A DNA stretch of 64,000 nucleotides from JAFDBW01 sp963825575 (GCA_963825575.1 CAWGUB010000033.1:1-64000), one strand, 5' to 3'; positions 50,066 to 60,159 are shown, numbered from the stretch's first letter. The notes: generated from the letters alone by a model not told the origin. Numbers and translations: made by a program.

Positions 50066-50592
50066 GATATGTCGGGCACCGGTTCAAGCGGGCAGGCCTG
50101 TCGCCAGGCGTCAAAGCCGTCATCTTCTATGGCCCAGAAATCATCGATCCTCTGCTGGTAATAATCGATTTCATCGCATTGCTGTGCAATCTCCAGCGAC
50201 GCCTGCAGATCTATGAGGTTCTGGTCCGCCAGGAAATTGTAGAACAGGGCCGTGCCCCTGAGGACGCATTTCAGTTCCGTGAGATTCGGCTCGGGGGTGC
50301 GGATGATGTACCAGTGACCGGCAAACTGTCGGATCCGTTCTGCTGCTACGGAAAAAAGATTGTCACGACGATCGGCGATCATGAACTCACGCAGGAAATA
50401 ATCCGCACCGTGGCAGATCTCTCCGGCCTGCCCAGGCAACAGCCCTTCCTGGCAGGTTAAATATTGATTGAAGTGGCGCAGCAGGTCAACGCACCGCTTA
50501 TCGACCCGGATCTCATCGTCCAGAGTGACGATGTTGAAGTCATTTCTGTTCAACCCCTGCAGGAGTGGTTTCAGGTCTTTGTCAGGGCGCAT
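50062..50592 (-). CDS. Uncharacterised protein coupled to the CDF transporter
   Basis: I do not recognise this 176-residue protein. It is acidic, lacks a signal peptide or membrane helix, and is rich in aromatic and charged residues (LLRHFNQYLTCQEGLLPG, CDEIDYYQQRIDDFWAIEDDG). Four cysteines occur but no clear metal motif. Its stop overlaps the start of the cation exporter (ATGA), suggesting a shared role in metal homeostasis or simple co-expression. It is divergent from mutS. Confidence 0.8.
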   Translation of the reverse strand: MRPDKDLKPLLQGLNRNDFNIVTLDDEIRVDKRCVDLLRHFNQYLTCQEGLLPGQAGEICHGADYFLREFMIADRRDNLFSVAAERIRQFAGHWYIIRTPEPNLTELKCVLRGTALFYNFLADQNLIDLQASLEIAQQCDEIDYYQQRIDDFWAIEDDGFDAWRQACPLEPVPDIS

Positions 50593-50689
50593 GCAGCTGA
50601 TGAACTCCTTAATCTGAAGTAGTCCTAACCATAAAGCACTTTAAATGGCTTGGCAACCACCAGATTTTGTCATAAAAGAGTCTTTGCTG

Positions 50690-50719
50690 TTTACAGTCAA
50701 CCGGCTGTTTTGTTAACAT
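50690..50719 (+). promoter_or_regulatory. Possible sigma-70-type promoter of mutS
   Basis: TTTACA at 50690-50695, an 18-bp spacer and TAACAT at 50714-50719 give five and four matches to consensus. The mutS start is about 90 bp downstream. The AT-rich AACATAATAAT stretch offers alternative -10 boxes. Confidence 0.35.
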
Positions 50720-50807
50720 AATAATGTCCCGACGTGTAGCTTTAATGTTGCCAAGACGGCCCTTTAACGGGTTGTTTTTTTTGGATTAATACTGAGTTGA
50801 TGTGCTG

Positions 50808-53417
50808 ATGGCAAAAATTACGCCCATGATGCAGCAGTACCTGGAGATCAAGTCCGAATATCCGGATGCGATTCTCTTCTTTCGCCTCGGTGATTTCTAT
50901 GAAATGTTCATGGAAGATGCTGTGGTCGCGGCGCGCGTTCTCGATATTACCCTGACGTCGCGAAACAAGGGTGCTGCAGAGGAAATCCCCCTTTGCGGAG
51001 TGCCTTTCCACAGTTGTCAGCCATATGTCGCCAAACTGGTTCAGAACGGACACAAGGTTGCAATCTGTGAGCAGGTGGAGGACCCCAAGCAAGCCCAGGG
51101 AATTGTCAAGCGTGCCGTTGTCAGGGTAGTAACCCCCGGTCTGGTCGTCGATACCGAAACGCTTGATCCGCGCCGCAACAATTACCTCATGGCTTTGCTC
51201 CCGGATGAGAACGGCCGCTTCGGCATCTCCTGTGTCGACATCACTACCGGGGAATTCCGCGTAACCGAACTACTCGATCCTGAAAGTACTGCAGGAGAAA
51301 TTATTTCCCGTGATCCTGCAGAGGTGTTGATAATCGATGGCGAGACCGGCGATGCTCTGGCCGAACTTCTGCAAGGCTCACTGCAGGGGCGCAACGTCAA
51401 TCGACTGCCTGAGTGGGCTGCGGCTGAAGACCGTGCCAGGCAGATGCTGCTCGAGTCCTTCCCGGGCAGTTCCATGGAAAGCTTTGGCTGCCATGATATG
51501 CCCGCTGCTGTCCGGGCTGCCGGGATGATTTTGCACTACCTGGAAGAGACTCAGAAAAGTTCGGTCTCACACCTCCAGACTCTGCAGACCTACCATGTTC
51601 GCGATTACATGGTGCTCGATGATTTTACGCGGCGCAATCTGGAGCTCACAGAAACCCTGCACGACGGTGGCCGTCGCGGGTCGTTGCTGGGGGTCATGGA
51701 TCGTACCGTGACGGCCATGGGTGCTCGCAAGTTGCGGCACTGGATGACACATCCTCTGGTCGACCGGCAACGCATAGAAGAGCGGCATATCGCCATTGAA
51801 GAACTGGTCAGGGAAAGCCTTTGCCGGGATGATCTGCGCCGTGCCCTTGACGAGATCTACGATCTGGAGCGGCTCAACGGGCGGATCGCCATGGCAACCG
51901 GCAATGCCAAGGATTTGGCCGCATTGCGGATTTCACTGGAGAAGCTGCCTCAAATCCTTGATCTGCTGGGCCAACTCGAGAGTCCCATGCTGGTCGGTTT
52001 GAGCGAAGCCCTGGATACGCTGCCAGACATGGTTGCTTTAATCTCCAGCTCAATTGTCGACGACCCGCCTTTCGTTTTGCGTGAAGGTGGCCTGATCCGG
52101 GAGGGCTACCATGCCGAACTGGATGAGCTGCGCGGCATCAGCCGGGAAGGCAAGGGCTGGATCGCCCGACTTGAGCAGGAGGAGAAGGAAAAGACCGGCA
52201 TCTCGAATCTCAAGGTTCGCTACAACAGGGTCTTCGGTTATTACATCGAGGTGACCAAGTCTCAGCTGGATCGTGTGCCGGACGATTACCAACGCAAGCA
52301 AACCCTGGCCAATGCGGAACGCTATATAACTCCGACTCTCAAGGAGTATGAAGAAAAAGTTTTGGGAGCCGAAGACAGAGTCGCGGAGATCGAATATGAC
52401 CTCTTCCAGGAGATCAGACGGCAGGTGGCGACACAGGGTCAGCGTATTCAGGCCACGGCCGACAAGGTTGCAACCCTCGATATCCTGCTTGGCCTGGCAG
52501 ACCTGTCCCATGAGCGGAATTACTGCCGCCCCGAGATAAACGAATCTACCGAACTGTTGATCGAAGACGGGCGCCACCCGGTTATCGAGACGATGAACCT
52601 GGGTGAACGTTTTGTCGCCAACGATGTCCATATGGACACGGAGGAAAGACAGATCCTGATTATCACCGGCCCCAATATGGCCGGAAAATCAACTTTCATG
52701 CGCCAGGTTGCGCTTCTGGTCCTGATGGCACAGATGGGCAGCCTGGTGCCTGCAAAAAAGGCACGAATAGGTATTGTCGATCGAATTTTCACCAGGGTCG
52801 GGGCAAGTGATAACCTGGCCCGCGGCCAATCGACTTTCATGGTCGAAATGACAGAGGCGGCCAATATCCTCAATCACGCCACCCCGCGCAGCCTGATCGT
52901 GCTGGATGAAATAGGCCGTGGGACTTCCACGTTCGATGGTGTCAGTATCGCCTGGGCAGTGGCTGAGTATTTGCATGACAATGCAAAAGTCGCGGCCAAG
53001 ACGCTTTTTGCAACCCATTACCATGAACTGACCGACCTGGCACTGACCCGTGAAAGGGTGCAAAACTACAACGTCGCTGTCAAGGAATGGGATGACCAGA
53101 TCATTTTCCTGCGGCGCATCGTCAAGGGTGGGGCCAGTCATTCCTACGGTATCCAGGTTGCTCGCCTGGCAGGCTTGCCGACAGTCGTTATCAACCGGGC
53201 CAAGGAAGTACTGCACAACCTCGAATCGGGGGAATATGTAGCCGGTACACCGCGACTGGCCCGCAGCAGGCAGGACAGCAAAGCGGTTGTGACTCCGCAA
53301 CTGGGACTTTTTGAGCAGCCTGACAGGGTCAGGGCAAAACTGGAAGAAATAGACGTTTCGGTCCTGACGCCGCTAGAGGCACTGAACCGTCTCGATGAAC
53401 TGAAAAAGCTGCTATGA
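50808..53417 (+). CDS. mutS: DNA mismatch repair protein MutS
   Basis: An 869-residue mismatch-recognition ATPase. TPMMQQYLEIKSEYPDAIL opens the family. GDFYEMF contains the Phe-x-Glu mismatch probe. TGPNMAGKSTFMRQVA is Walker A, LDEIGRGTSTFDG is Walker B and the signature, and ATHYHEL is the downstream His motif. The length is normal. ATG at 50808 is preferred; GTG 50802 would add two residues. Its stop overlaps the start of the amidase gene as ATGA. Confidence 0.97.
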   Translation: MAKITPMMQQYLEIKSEYPDAILFFRLGDFYEMFMEDAVVAARVLDITLTSRNKGAAEEIPLCGVPFHSCQPYVAKLVQNGHKVAICEQVEDPKQAQGIVKRAVVRVVTPGLVVDTETLDPRRNNYLMALLPDENGRFGISCVDITTGEFRVTELLDPESTAGEIISRDPAEVLIIDGETGDALAELLQGSLQGRNVNRLPEWAAAEDRARQMLLESFPGSSMESFGCHDMPAAVRAAGMILHYLEETQKSSVSHLQTLQTYHVRDYMVLDDFTRRNLELTETLHDGGRRGSLLGVMDRTVTAMGARKLRHWMTHPLVDRQRIEERHIAIEELVRESLCRDDLRRALDEIYDLERLNGRIAMATGNAKDLAALRISLEKLPQILDLLGQLESPMLVGLSEALDTLPDMVALISSSIVDDPPFVLREGGLIREGYHAELDELRGISREGKGWIARLEQEEKEKTGISNLKVRYNRVFGYYIEVTKSQLDRVPDDYQRKQTLANAERYITPTLKEYEEKVLGAEDRVAEIEYDLFQEIRRQVATQGQRIQATADKVATLDILLGLADLSHERNYCRPEINESTELLIEDGRHPVIETMNLGERFVANDVHMDTEERQILIITGPNMAGKSTFMRQVALLVLMAQMGSLVPAKKARIGIVDRIFTRVGASDNLARGQSTFMVEMTEAANILNHATPRSLIVLDEIGRGTSTFDGVSIAWAVAEYLHDNAKVAAKTLFATHYHELTDLALTRERVQNYNVAVKEWDDQIIFLRRIVKGGASHSYGIQVARLAGLPTVVINRAKEVLHNLESGEYVAGTPRLARSRQDSKAVVTPQLGLFEQPDRVRAKLEEIDVSVLTPLEALNRLDELKKLL

Positions 53418-55177
53418 ACAAGATGATTCGTTCGATTATATGCATAATGACCCTGGCCAGTCTGGTGGTACCGGCCGCCGCCCTGGCCGAGAGTGCCGAG
53501 CAGGCGTACCAGAAGGCGCGTGACGCCTACTATTCACTGCAGAACTCTGCGCGCAAACAGATGTATCGCGAGCAGTGGGAACTGGTATTTGACCGGTTCA
53601 GGTCGGTTTACGAGCGTTTCCCCGAAACCAGGCGTGGCCCGGACGCCTTGTACATGTGCGGCAAGACCACTGCAGGGCTGTACGGGATCAGTCGCATCAA
53701 ACCTGATGCGGAACGCGCTGTCGAACTTTTCGAAGAGATGGCAGATATTTATCCTGATAACTCTCTGGCAGATGACGCCCTCCTCCAGGCCGGAGAAATG
53801 CTCGAAGAGGTCCTGGGTGACAAGCAAAGGGCGTATCTTGTTTACCAGCGACTGGTCAGTGCCCTGCCGATAGGTGATATGCGCACCAAGGCCAGTGCAA
53901 GGCTCAAATCTCTTGCTGAATACGCACCCGCGCCGAAACAGGAGCCTGCCGAAAAGATCGTTGCAAAAAGAGATGCTTCGCCTGCAACGGCTGGTGCTGC
54001 ATCGCAAGACGCATCAGGCGGTCAATTGACATCAATTCGCTACTGGTCCAATCCAGGCTATACGCGGATTGTCATCGACGTGTCCGGCGAGGCGCAATTC
54101 TCTACAAACTATCTTGCTGCCGAACCTGCCAACAATATTCCGCCGCGTCTTTATGTAGATATTGAAAAGACCGGCTTGGGCGATAGCTTGCCGGAAACGA
54201 CGATTGTCGACGATGGGCTTCTCAGCCGTATCCGCACCGGAAAGCCCCAGGATGACACGCTAAGGGTTGTGCTCGACCTGCACAGCATCAGCGACTACAA
54301 GGTGTTCCCCTTAAATGACCCGTGGCGTATCGTTATTGACGTTGCCGGCGACAAATCGCCTGAATTGAAACGTGACGAACCGTCGATCAGCGCCCTGCCC
54401 GAGTCCGGCCACGATGCCATCGCCAATGTGCTCAAGGAGACCCCTAAAGATCAGCCTGCTTTGCATATTCGGGAAACCTCCGGAACAACGACATTGCGCA
54501 GGATTGTGGTAGATGCCGGCCACGGCGGCAAGGACCCTGGAGCTGTCGGTCCAAGTGGTGTCCTGGAGAAGGACGTTACGCTCAAACTGGCGAAGGAGTT
54601 GTCCAAAGAGCTGGCCAGGCAGATTGGCTGTGAAGTCATTCTGACCCGCAGTCGCGACGTTTACCTGCCTCTCGAAGAAAGGACTGCGATTGCCAACAAG
54701 GTCGGTGCCGACCTGTTTGTTTCATTGCACGCCAACGCTAACAAGAGCCGCAAGGCGTATGGCATCGAAACCTACTACCTCAACTTCTCCAAAAATGACA
54801 AGGCGGCTGCGGTTGCGGCACGGGAGAATGGTACGTCACTCAAGCAGGTGTCTGATCTGGAACTGATTCTGTTTGACCTGATGGCCAACGCCAAGATCAA
54901 TGAATCAAGCCGCCTGGCAGCCGAAATTCAGAAAAGCCTGGTGTATCGCATCAGCAAGAAATACAGCAATATCCGCGACCTCGGTGTGAGACAGGGCCCT
55001 TTTTATGTCCTGCTCGGTGCGACGATGCCCTCCGTGCTGGTTGAAACAGCATTTATCAGCCATCCGCGTGAAGAAAAACGTCTGGTCAGTAGCGCTTACC
55101 AGAAAACTGCAGCGCAAGCGATTGCCGCTGCTATCAAGGAATATGCTGTCAGCAACAAGTTGATAGCGTCTCGATAA
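53414..55177 (+). CDS. N-acetylmuramoyl-L-alanine amidase with AMIN and TPR-like domains
   Basis: A 587-residue periplasmic amidase that cuts the bond between MurNAc and the peptide. Residues 1-25 are a signal peptide ending AAALA. Residues 28-180 are helical TPR-like repeats (FDRFRSVYERFPETRRGPDA, FEEMADIYPDNSLADDAL). An AMIN domain occupies about 205-310 (IRYWSNPGYTRIVIDVSG). The amidase_3 domain is about 362-580, with zinc and catalytic residues in DAGHGGKDPGA, LEKDV, SLHANAN and VLVETAF. It is longer than AmiC because of the TPR region. It overlaps mutS by four bases. Confidence 0.95.
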   Translation: MNKMIRSIICIMTLASLVVPAAALAESAEQAYQKARDAYYSLQNSARKQMYREQWELVFDRFRSVYERFPETRRGPDALYMCGKTTAGLYGISRIKPDAERAVELFEEMADIYPDNSLADDALLQAGEMLEEVLGDKQRAYLVYQRLVSALPIGDMRTKASARLKSLAEYAPAPKQEPAEKIVAKRDASPATAGAASQDASGGQLTSIRYWSNPGYTRIVIDVSGEAQFSTNYLAAEPANNIPPRLYVDIEKTGLGDSLPETTIVDDGLLSRIRTGKPQDDTLRVVLDLHSISDYKVFPLNDPWRIVIDVAGDKSPELKRDEPSISALPESGHDAIANVLKETPKDQPALHIRETSGTTTLRRIVVDAGHGGKDPGAVGPSGVLEKDVTLKLAKELSKELARQIGCEVILTRSRDVYLPLEERTAIANKVGADLFVSLHANANKSRKAYGIETYYLNFSKNDKAAAVAARENGTSLKQVSDLELILFDLMANAKINESSRLAAEIQKSLVYRISKKYSNIRDLGVRQGPFYVLLGATMPSVLVETAFISHPREEKRLVSSAYQKTAAQAIAAAIKEYAVSNKLIASR

Positions 55178-55179
55178 AT

Positions 55180-57873
55180 ATGGAAAAGCAGCAAACCCCG
55201 CCCGATTTTTTTGCCACAGAACTGATGGTGGCAGGTGATGTTTCCTTTGAAGAGAGGCGCGCCTCCCTGGTTGAAGCAGCGCGTGGCCACCTCGATTATC
55301 ATCGTGAACTTTGTCAGGGGCTGCACAGGGCAGGTGGCAGTGGCCGTGAGGTGGTCGGATGCATCACTGCCATGGCTGACCAGTTGATCCGCAATCTGTA
55401 CCATTGTGCCTCGGCCGAATTCCCGACTTCCGGCAAGGTCTGTTCCGCTGTTATTGCCCTTGGCGGATACGGGCGTGCAGAATTGAACCCGTTGTCCGAT
55501 ATCGACGTCATGTTCTTCTGCAGCGACAAGAACAAGGACCTGGCGGAAAAGATTGCCGAGCGAGTCCTCTACCTGCTTTGGGACCTGAACCTGGACGTCG
55601 GTTACAGCGTCCGCACGGCGTCCGACTGCCTGTCTCTGATTCAACAGGATATTACAATTCGCACCGCTCTCATGGACACGCGTTTTCTGGCCGGCGACGA
55701 GGCCCTTTACGTTGAGTTTGAAAAACAGGTTTCGCAGCCCGTTTTAAACCGCAACGGCCAGAGCTTTCTCAAGGCCAAGTATGATGAGCACAGGACCCGT
55801 TTGGCTAAATACGGTTCCACGGTTTACATGCTCGAGCCGAACATCAAGGAAGGAGAAGGTGGCCTGCGCGACCTGCACACTGCATTATGGATGGCACGTG
55901 TGAAGTTCAAGGCGAAAAGCCTGCGTGAACTGCTGATAAAAGGCGTGATTTCCGAGCAGGAACTGCAGGCGTTCGAAGATGCTTACGACTATCTCTGGCG
56001 AATTCGCAATGAATTGCATTTTCAGTTAAAACGCAAGACCGATCAGATCCAGTTCGAATCACAGGAAAAAATCGCGGCAAGTTTCGGTTACAAAGGCACC
56101 AGGGCCGCACTCCCTGTCGAACTTTTTATGCAGGATTATTACGCTCATGCAACCCGTACGGAGCATTTGGCTTCGACTCTGATCTTTCGCGCATTCAAGG
56201 ACAAGGACCCGTCTACCGGCATTCTCGGGCGCCTGGGCCGGCGTAATCTCGGAACTGACTTTTTCAGTTATCGTGGCGAGTTGAAAACAACCCGCAAAAA
56301 TCTGTTTATCGAACGTCCCGAGGCGATGATGCAGGCGTTCCTGCTCGCCAAGCAGAACAATCTGGCTCTCAGCGCTGAAGTCAAGGGTCAGATTCGCGAC
56401 AACCTCTCGCTGGTCAATGACAGCTTCCGCCGCAACCGGGAGGTTTCCGAAATGTTCCTCGAGATCATGCGCGGGCCTACGGGGGCAGCACGCTCTCTCA
56501 GGGACATGCACCATCTTGCCTTCCTGAACAGGTATATCCCTGAATTCAAAAGGATTTACTGCAAAGTACAGCACGATGCCTATCACGTCTACACGATTGA
56601 TATCCATTCGTTCTTTGCCGTCGAGGAAATTGAAAAACTCTGGTCTGGCGTATACCGGGAATCGAAGCCACTGTATACCAGCGTTGCGGCAGATATCGGC
56701 AAGCCTGAGCTTCTCGTGTTGGCCGTTCTCTTTCATGATATCGGCAAAGGAGAGGGGAAAGACCACTCCAACAAGGGCGCAGACATGATGCCCAAAATTG
56801 CCCGCCGACTGAACCTGTCGAAAGAGGACAGCAGCCGCCTGGAATTCCTGGTCCGTAATCATCTGGACATGGCCCACATCTCGCAACGCCGTGATCTCCA
56901 TGATATCAAGCTGATTCAGGATTTTGCCAACAAGATGGTGATGGTAGAGAACCTGAAGATGCTTTTCCTCCTGACATTCGCCGATATCAAGGCGGTGGGC
57001 CCCGACGTCTGGTCGGAATGGAAGGGGCTCCTCCTGCAGGAACTTTACGAAAACACCTATGAAATCATGGAGCGTGGCAACTTCATGAGCGAGTTGCGTA
57101 CCGAGCGTGTCCGTAATCGCAAGCGCAAGGTCATGGCCGCTCTCAAGGGTGATTTTGATGAAAAAGTGATCAAAAATCACCTGCGTGTAATGAGTACCAG
57201 GTACCTTCTTACGCACCGGTCATGGGAAGTGACCGATCATCTAAAGCTGGAATTATCCCGTGGCGATGATACTGTCGCGCTCCAGGTCAAACACGATGTT
57301 GAAGCCGAGTACAGCAGCGTAACAATATCTACCGTCGATGTGCCCGGTCTCTTCAGCATGATTACAGGGGTTATGGCGGCAAATGGCATTAACATTCTCG
57401 GTGCGCAGATTTATACGCGTAGCAACGGAGTTGCCCTCGATATCCTGCACGTAAACAAGCCTGTTGGTGGAGTTATTGACAGCCCATCCAAGTGGCAGAA
57501 GGTGCAGTCTGACCTGACTTCGGTGCTGGAGGGTCGGGTCAAGGTGTCCAGCCTGATCAAGAAACGCCAGAAAGTCAGCACTCTGCCCGGCCACAAAATG
57601 CCCCGTTACCCGAACCGGGTGGAATTTGACTGTGATGTTTCCAGGGAGCACACGGTCATCGATATTTTCGCCCATGACAAGGTTGGGCTGCTCTACAGGA
57701 TCACCCGGACATTAACTGATCTGGGGCTCTACATTCATGTTGCCAAGATTTCCACCAAGGTAGACCAGGTGGCTGACACCTTCTATGTAAAAGATATCTT
57801 CGGCCAGCCGGTCAACAATGAAGCCAAACGGGAGGACCTCCGCAAAGCCCTCCTCGAGTGCATGGAAGAATAG
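55180..57873 (+). CDS. glnD: Bifunctional PII uridylyltransferase / uridylyl-removing enzyme
   Basis: An 897-residue GlnD. GGYGRAELNPLSDID is the nucleotidyltransferase active site near residues 92-106. LHTALWMARVKF follows in the GlnE-like helical region. VLFHDIGKGEGKDHS near 518 is the HD domain that removes UMP. Two ACT domains at the C-terminus (VDVPGLFSMITGVMAANGIN, AHDKVGLLYRITRTLTDLGL) sense glutamine. It modifies the PII protein encoded at 37382-37720 on Tyr51. It starts two bases after the amidase stop, and xerD follows 15 bases later. Confidence 0.97.
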   Translation: MEKQQTPPDFFATELMVAGDVSFEERRASLVEAARGHLDYHRELCQGLHRAGGSGREVVGCITAMADQLIRNLYHCASAEFPTSGKVCSAVIALGGYGRAELNPLSDIDVMFFCSDKNKDLAEKIAERVLYLLWDLNLDVGYSVRTASDCLSLIQQDITIRTALMDTRFLAGDEALYVEFEKQVSQPVLNRNGQSFLKAKYDEHRTRLAKYGSTVYMLEPNIKEGEGGLRDLHTALWMARVKFKAKSLRELLIKGVISEQELQAFEDAYDYLWRIRNELHFQLKRKTDQIQFESQEKIAASFGYKGTRAALPVELFMQDYYAHATRTEHLASTLIFRAFKDKDPSTGILGRLGRRNLGTDFFSYRGELKTTRKNLFIERPEAMMQAFLLAKQNNLALSAEVKGQIRDNLSLVNDSFRRNREVSEMFLEIMRGPTGAARSLRDMHHLAFLNRYIPEFKRIYCKVQHDAYHVYTIDIHSFFAVEEIEKLWSGVYRESKPLYTSVAADIGKPELLVLAVLFHDIGKGEGKDHSNKGADMMPKIARRLNLSKEDSSRLEFLVRNHLDMAHISQRRDLHDIKLIQDFANKMVMVENLKMLFLLTFADIKAVGPDVWSEWKGLLLQELYENTYEIMERGNFMSELRTERVRNRKRKVMAALKGDFDEKVIKNHLRVMSTRYLLTHRSWEVTDHLKLELSRGDDTVALQVKHDVEAEYSSVTISTVDVPGLFSMITGVMAANGINILGAQIYTRSNGVALDILHVNKPVGGVIDSPSKWQKVQSDLTSVLEGRVKVSSLIKKRQKVSTLPGHKMPRYPNRVEFDCDVSREHTVIDIFAHDKVGLLYRITRTLTDLGLYIHVAKISTKVDQVADTFYVKDIFGQPVNNEAKREDLRKALLECMEE

Positions 57874-57888
57874 TCCGCCAAGGTACTT

Positions 57889-58776
57889 ATGAATCATTAC
57901 CTCGACCATTACCTGAACTATCTCGCGGTTGAGCGTGGCTTGTCTAACAACACACTCGATGCATATGGCCGCGACCTGGCGCGCTACCTGGAATACCTTG
58001 AGAAACAAAAAGTTGATTGCCTGGAAAAAATAACTCCGGCAGTCGTGCTGCGTTTCCTCGGTTCCCTCAAAGAGGCTGGCCTGTCTGCCCGAAGCAGGGC
58101 CCGGTCTCTTGCGGCGCTGAGGACTTTTCACAAGTTCATGATCCGGGAGAAATTCGCCAAAGACAATCCGACCGACCAGATCGTGTCGCCAAAAAGTCTC
58201 GCCTCGTTACCCAAGACCCTTTCGACTGCCGATGTAGAAAGCCTTCTATCCAGCCCTAAGGGTGACACTCCACTCGCTCTGCGCGATCGTGCCATGCTGG
58301 AAATTATTTATGCGACGGGTTTGCGCGTCACTGAGCTGGTTTCATTGAAGCTCGGGGACCTGCAGCTTGATGTCGGTTACCTGACGGCATTCGGCAAACG
58401 CAGCAAACAACGGATCGTTCCGCTCGGTGAGGCTGCCATAGAGGCCTTGCGGCAATATATGCAGGATGGCCGACCTGGCCTCGACAAGCAGCGCGGCTCT
58501 CAATACCTGTTCCTCAACCGTTCCGGGCAAGGCTTGACACGTCAGGGCTTCTGGAAGATTATTAAGCGCCGCGCGCTTGAGGCCGACATCAGACAAAGTA
58601 TTACACCGCATACCATGCGGCACTCCTTTGCCACGCACCTGTTGGATAATGGTGCGGATTTGCGCTCCGTACAGGCAATGCTCGGCCATGCGGACATTTC
58701 AACAACCCAGATTTACACCCATGTCACACGCGAGAGATTGCGTCAGCTGCATGCCCAGCACCACCCGAGGGGGTAG
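57889..58776 (+). CDS. xerD: Tyrosine recombinase XerD
   Basis: A 295-residue site-specific recombinase that resolves chromosome dimers at dif with XerC. The N-terminal core-binding domain is YLNYLAVERGLSNNTLDAYGRDL. Catalytic residues are Arg in YATGLRVTELVSL, His-x-x-Arg in TPHTMRHSFATHLLDNGADL, His in MLGHADI and Tyr in TTQIYTHV. It is of normal length with no excisionase or phage genes nearby, so the housekeeping role is supported. XerC could be confused with XerD; MLGHADISTTQIYTHV favours XerD. Confidence 0.93.
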   Translation: MNHYLDHYLNYLAVERGLSNNTLDAYGRDLARYLEYLEKQKVDCLEKITPAVVLRFLGSLKEAGLSARSRARSLAALRTFHKFMIREKFAKDNPTDQIVSPKSLASLPKTLSTADVESLLSSPKGDTPLALRDRAMLEIIYATGLRVTELVSLKLGDLQLDVGYLTAFGKRSKQRIVPLGEAAIEALRQYMQDGRPGLDKQRGSQYLFLNRSGQGLTRQGFWKIIKRRALEADIRQSITPHTMRHSFATHLLDNGADLRSVQAMLGHADISTTQIYTHVTRERLRQLHAQHHPRG

Positions 58777-58890
58777 AGAACGGGACGCGTAACGGGGGAC
58801 GCGTGACGCGAAAACCTGCAAAGAGAACTTCTCTCGGGTTACTGATCACAGATTACGGGTAACGAATAGATAACTTTTTACTTTTTACGG
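58777..58890. repeat. Composite heptad element between xerD and apgM
   Basis: CGGGACG, CGTAACG, GGGGACG, CGTGACG, CGAAAAC occupies 58781-58815, four bases after the xerD stop. A second series, GTTACTG, ATCACAG, ATTACGG, GTAACGA, is at about 58838-58865. It is followed by TAACTTT, TTACTTT, TTACGGA up to about 58891, whose last unit is the likely ribosome binding site of apgM. This is the only full stop-to-start element outside the first 14 kb. Confidence 0.7.
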
Positions 58891-58896
58891 ATACTT

Positions 58897-60108
58897 ATGA
58901 AACTCATTACTTTGCTTGGCGACGGCATGTCCGATGAACCTGTCGCAGAACTTGACGGTAAAACTCCTTTGCAGGCGGCCGAAACACCCAATATGGATAA
59001 ACTTGCCAGGGAGGGCATCATCGGTTTGGCTGAGACTGTTCCCGCCGCCTTTCATCCCGGGTCTGATGTGGCGAACCTCTCCGTCTTCGGCTACGACCCG
59101 GCGACCTGCTATACTGGCCGTTCCCCCCTGGAAGCTGCCAGTATGGGGGTCGAGCTGGGCCCTGACGATGTAGCCTTCCGCCTCAACCTGGTGACCTTGA
59201 GCCTGCTTGGCGGTGATCTGTGCATGCAGGATTTTTCGGCAGGTCATATCTCCACGGAGGAAGCCCGTGAACTGATTCTCTGCCTGCAGGAAGAACTGGG
59301 CGATGACGAGTTCCAATTCTATCCCGGTGTTTCGTACCGTCACCTGATGGTATGGAAGGGCGGGCGTGTCGATATCAACATGCCTCCTCCTCATGACCTG
59401 ACCGGACAGAGTGTAACGGAACATGTCCCACGCTCCGCTGAGGCCATGCCGCTGATGAATATTACCAACGCGGCACAACTGCTGTTCAAGCAGCACCCGG
59501 TCAATATCAGACGTGAAACAGAGGGCAAGCTTGCCGCCAACTCGATCTGGCTCTGGGGGCAGGGACGGCGACCGAAAATGCCGACCATGAAAGACAAGTT
59601 CAACCTCAAGGGTGCAGTTATTTCTGCGGTTGACCTGATCAAGGGGATCGGCATCTACGCAGGGCTCGATGTTATTGAGGTGCCAGGTGCCACCGGCTAT
59701 CTGGATACCAATTACAAAGGCAAGGCTGAAGCAGCCCTGGAAGCCCTGAAGAGTCGCGATTTTGTTTATCTGCACGTAGAGGCCCCTGACGAAGCCGCGC
59801 ATAGTGGTAGCCTGACTGATAAAATCGAGGCAATCGAACGTTTTGACAAGGATGTGGTCGGGACGGTCATGGAAGGCATCAAAAGCCTCGGTGACTACCG
59901 GGTTCTGTTGCTTCCTGACCATCCCACCCCGGTCGCGAAAATGACCCACACCAAGGATCCGGTTCCTTTTGTCCTGGCCGGTTCAGGGATTGAAAGCCCT
60001 GCAAATGCTGCAGATGAATACTCCGAAGCTGCCGCCGGGAAGTCGGGATTGCTTGTGAGCCCGGGACACCGGATAATGGACTTTCTGGTCAATGGTAGAC
60101 AGATATAA
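58897..60108 (+). CDS. apgM: Cofactor-independent phosphoglycerate mutase, archaeal type
   Basis: A 403-residue alkaline-phosphatase-superfamily enzyme interconverting 3- and 2-phosphoglycerate. LLGDGMSDEP opens the metal site. NMDKLAREGIIG, HPGSDVANLSVFGYDP (with the phospho-Ser), NSIWLWGQGRRP, VEAPDEAAHSG, LLPDHPTPV and MTHTKDPVPFVLAG match the ApgM family, not the longer GpmI. The ATG follows TTACGGA. A terminator is at 60134-60159. ApgM-type enzymes are common in anaerobic deltaproteobacteria. Confidence 0.95.
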   Translation: MKLITLLGDGMSDEPVAELDGKTPLQAAETPNMDKLAREGIIGLAETVPAAFHPGSDVANLSVFGYDPATCYTGRSPLEAASMGVELGPDDVAFRLNLVTLSLLGGDLCMQDFSAGHISTEEARELILCLQEELGDDEFQFYPGVSYRHLMVWKGGRVDINMPPPHDLTGQSVTEHVPRSAEAMPLMNITNAAQLLFKQHPVNIRRETEGKLAANSIWLWGQGRRPKMPTMKDKFNLKGAVISAVDLIKGIGIYAGLDVIEVPGATGYLDTNYKGKAEAALEALKSRDFVYLHVEAPDEAAHSGSLTDKIEAIERFDKDVVGTVMEGIKSLGDYRVLLLPDHPTPVAKMTHTKDPVPFVLAGSGIESPANAADEYSEAAAGKSGLLVSPGHRIMDFLVNGRQI

Positions 60109-60133
60109 ATCAATCATGCCTTGATCGTGATCA

Positions 60134-60159
60134 GGACGGCCACCGGGTCGTCTTTTTTT
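60134..60159 (+). terminator. Terminator of apgM
   Basis: GACGGCC, loop ACCG, GGTCGTC with one G-T pair is followed by seven T residues (60153-60159). Confidence 0.75.

Noticed and set aside
56059..57216. Open frame of 385 codons opposite glnD
   Set aside because: It is an antisense shadow of a long GC-rich gene with no start signal and no motif.
57889..58776. XerD as the integrase of a mobile element
   Set aside because: It lies in a housekeeping run (mutS, amidase, glnD). There are no attachment repeats, tRNA gene or phage genes, and the length and motifs are those of chromosomal XerD.
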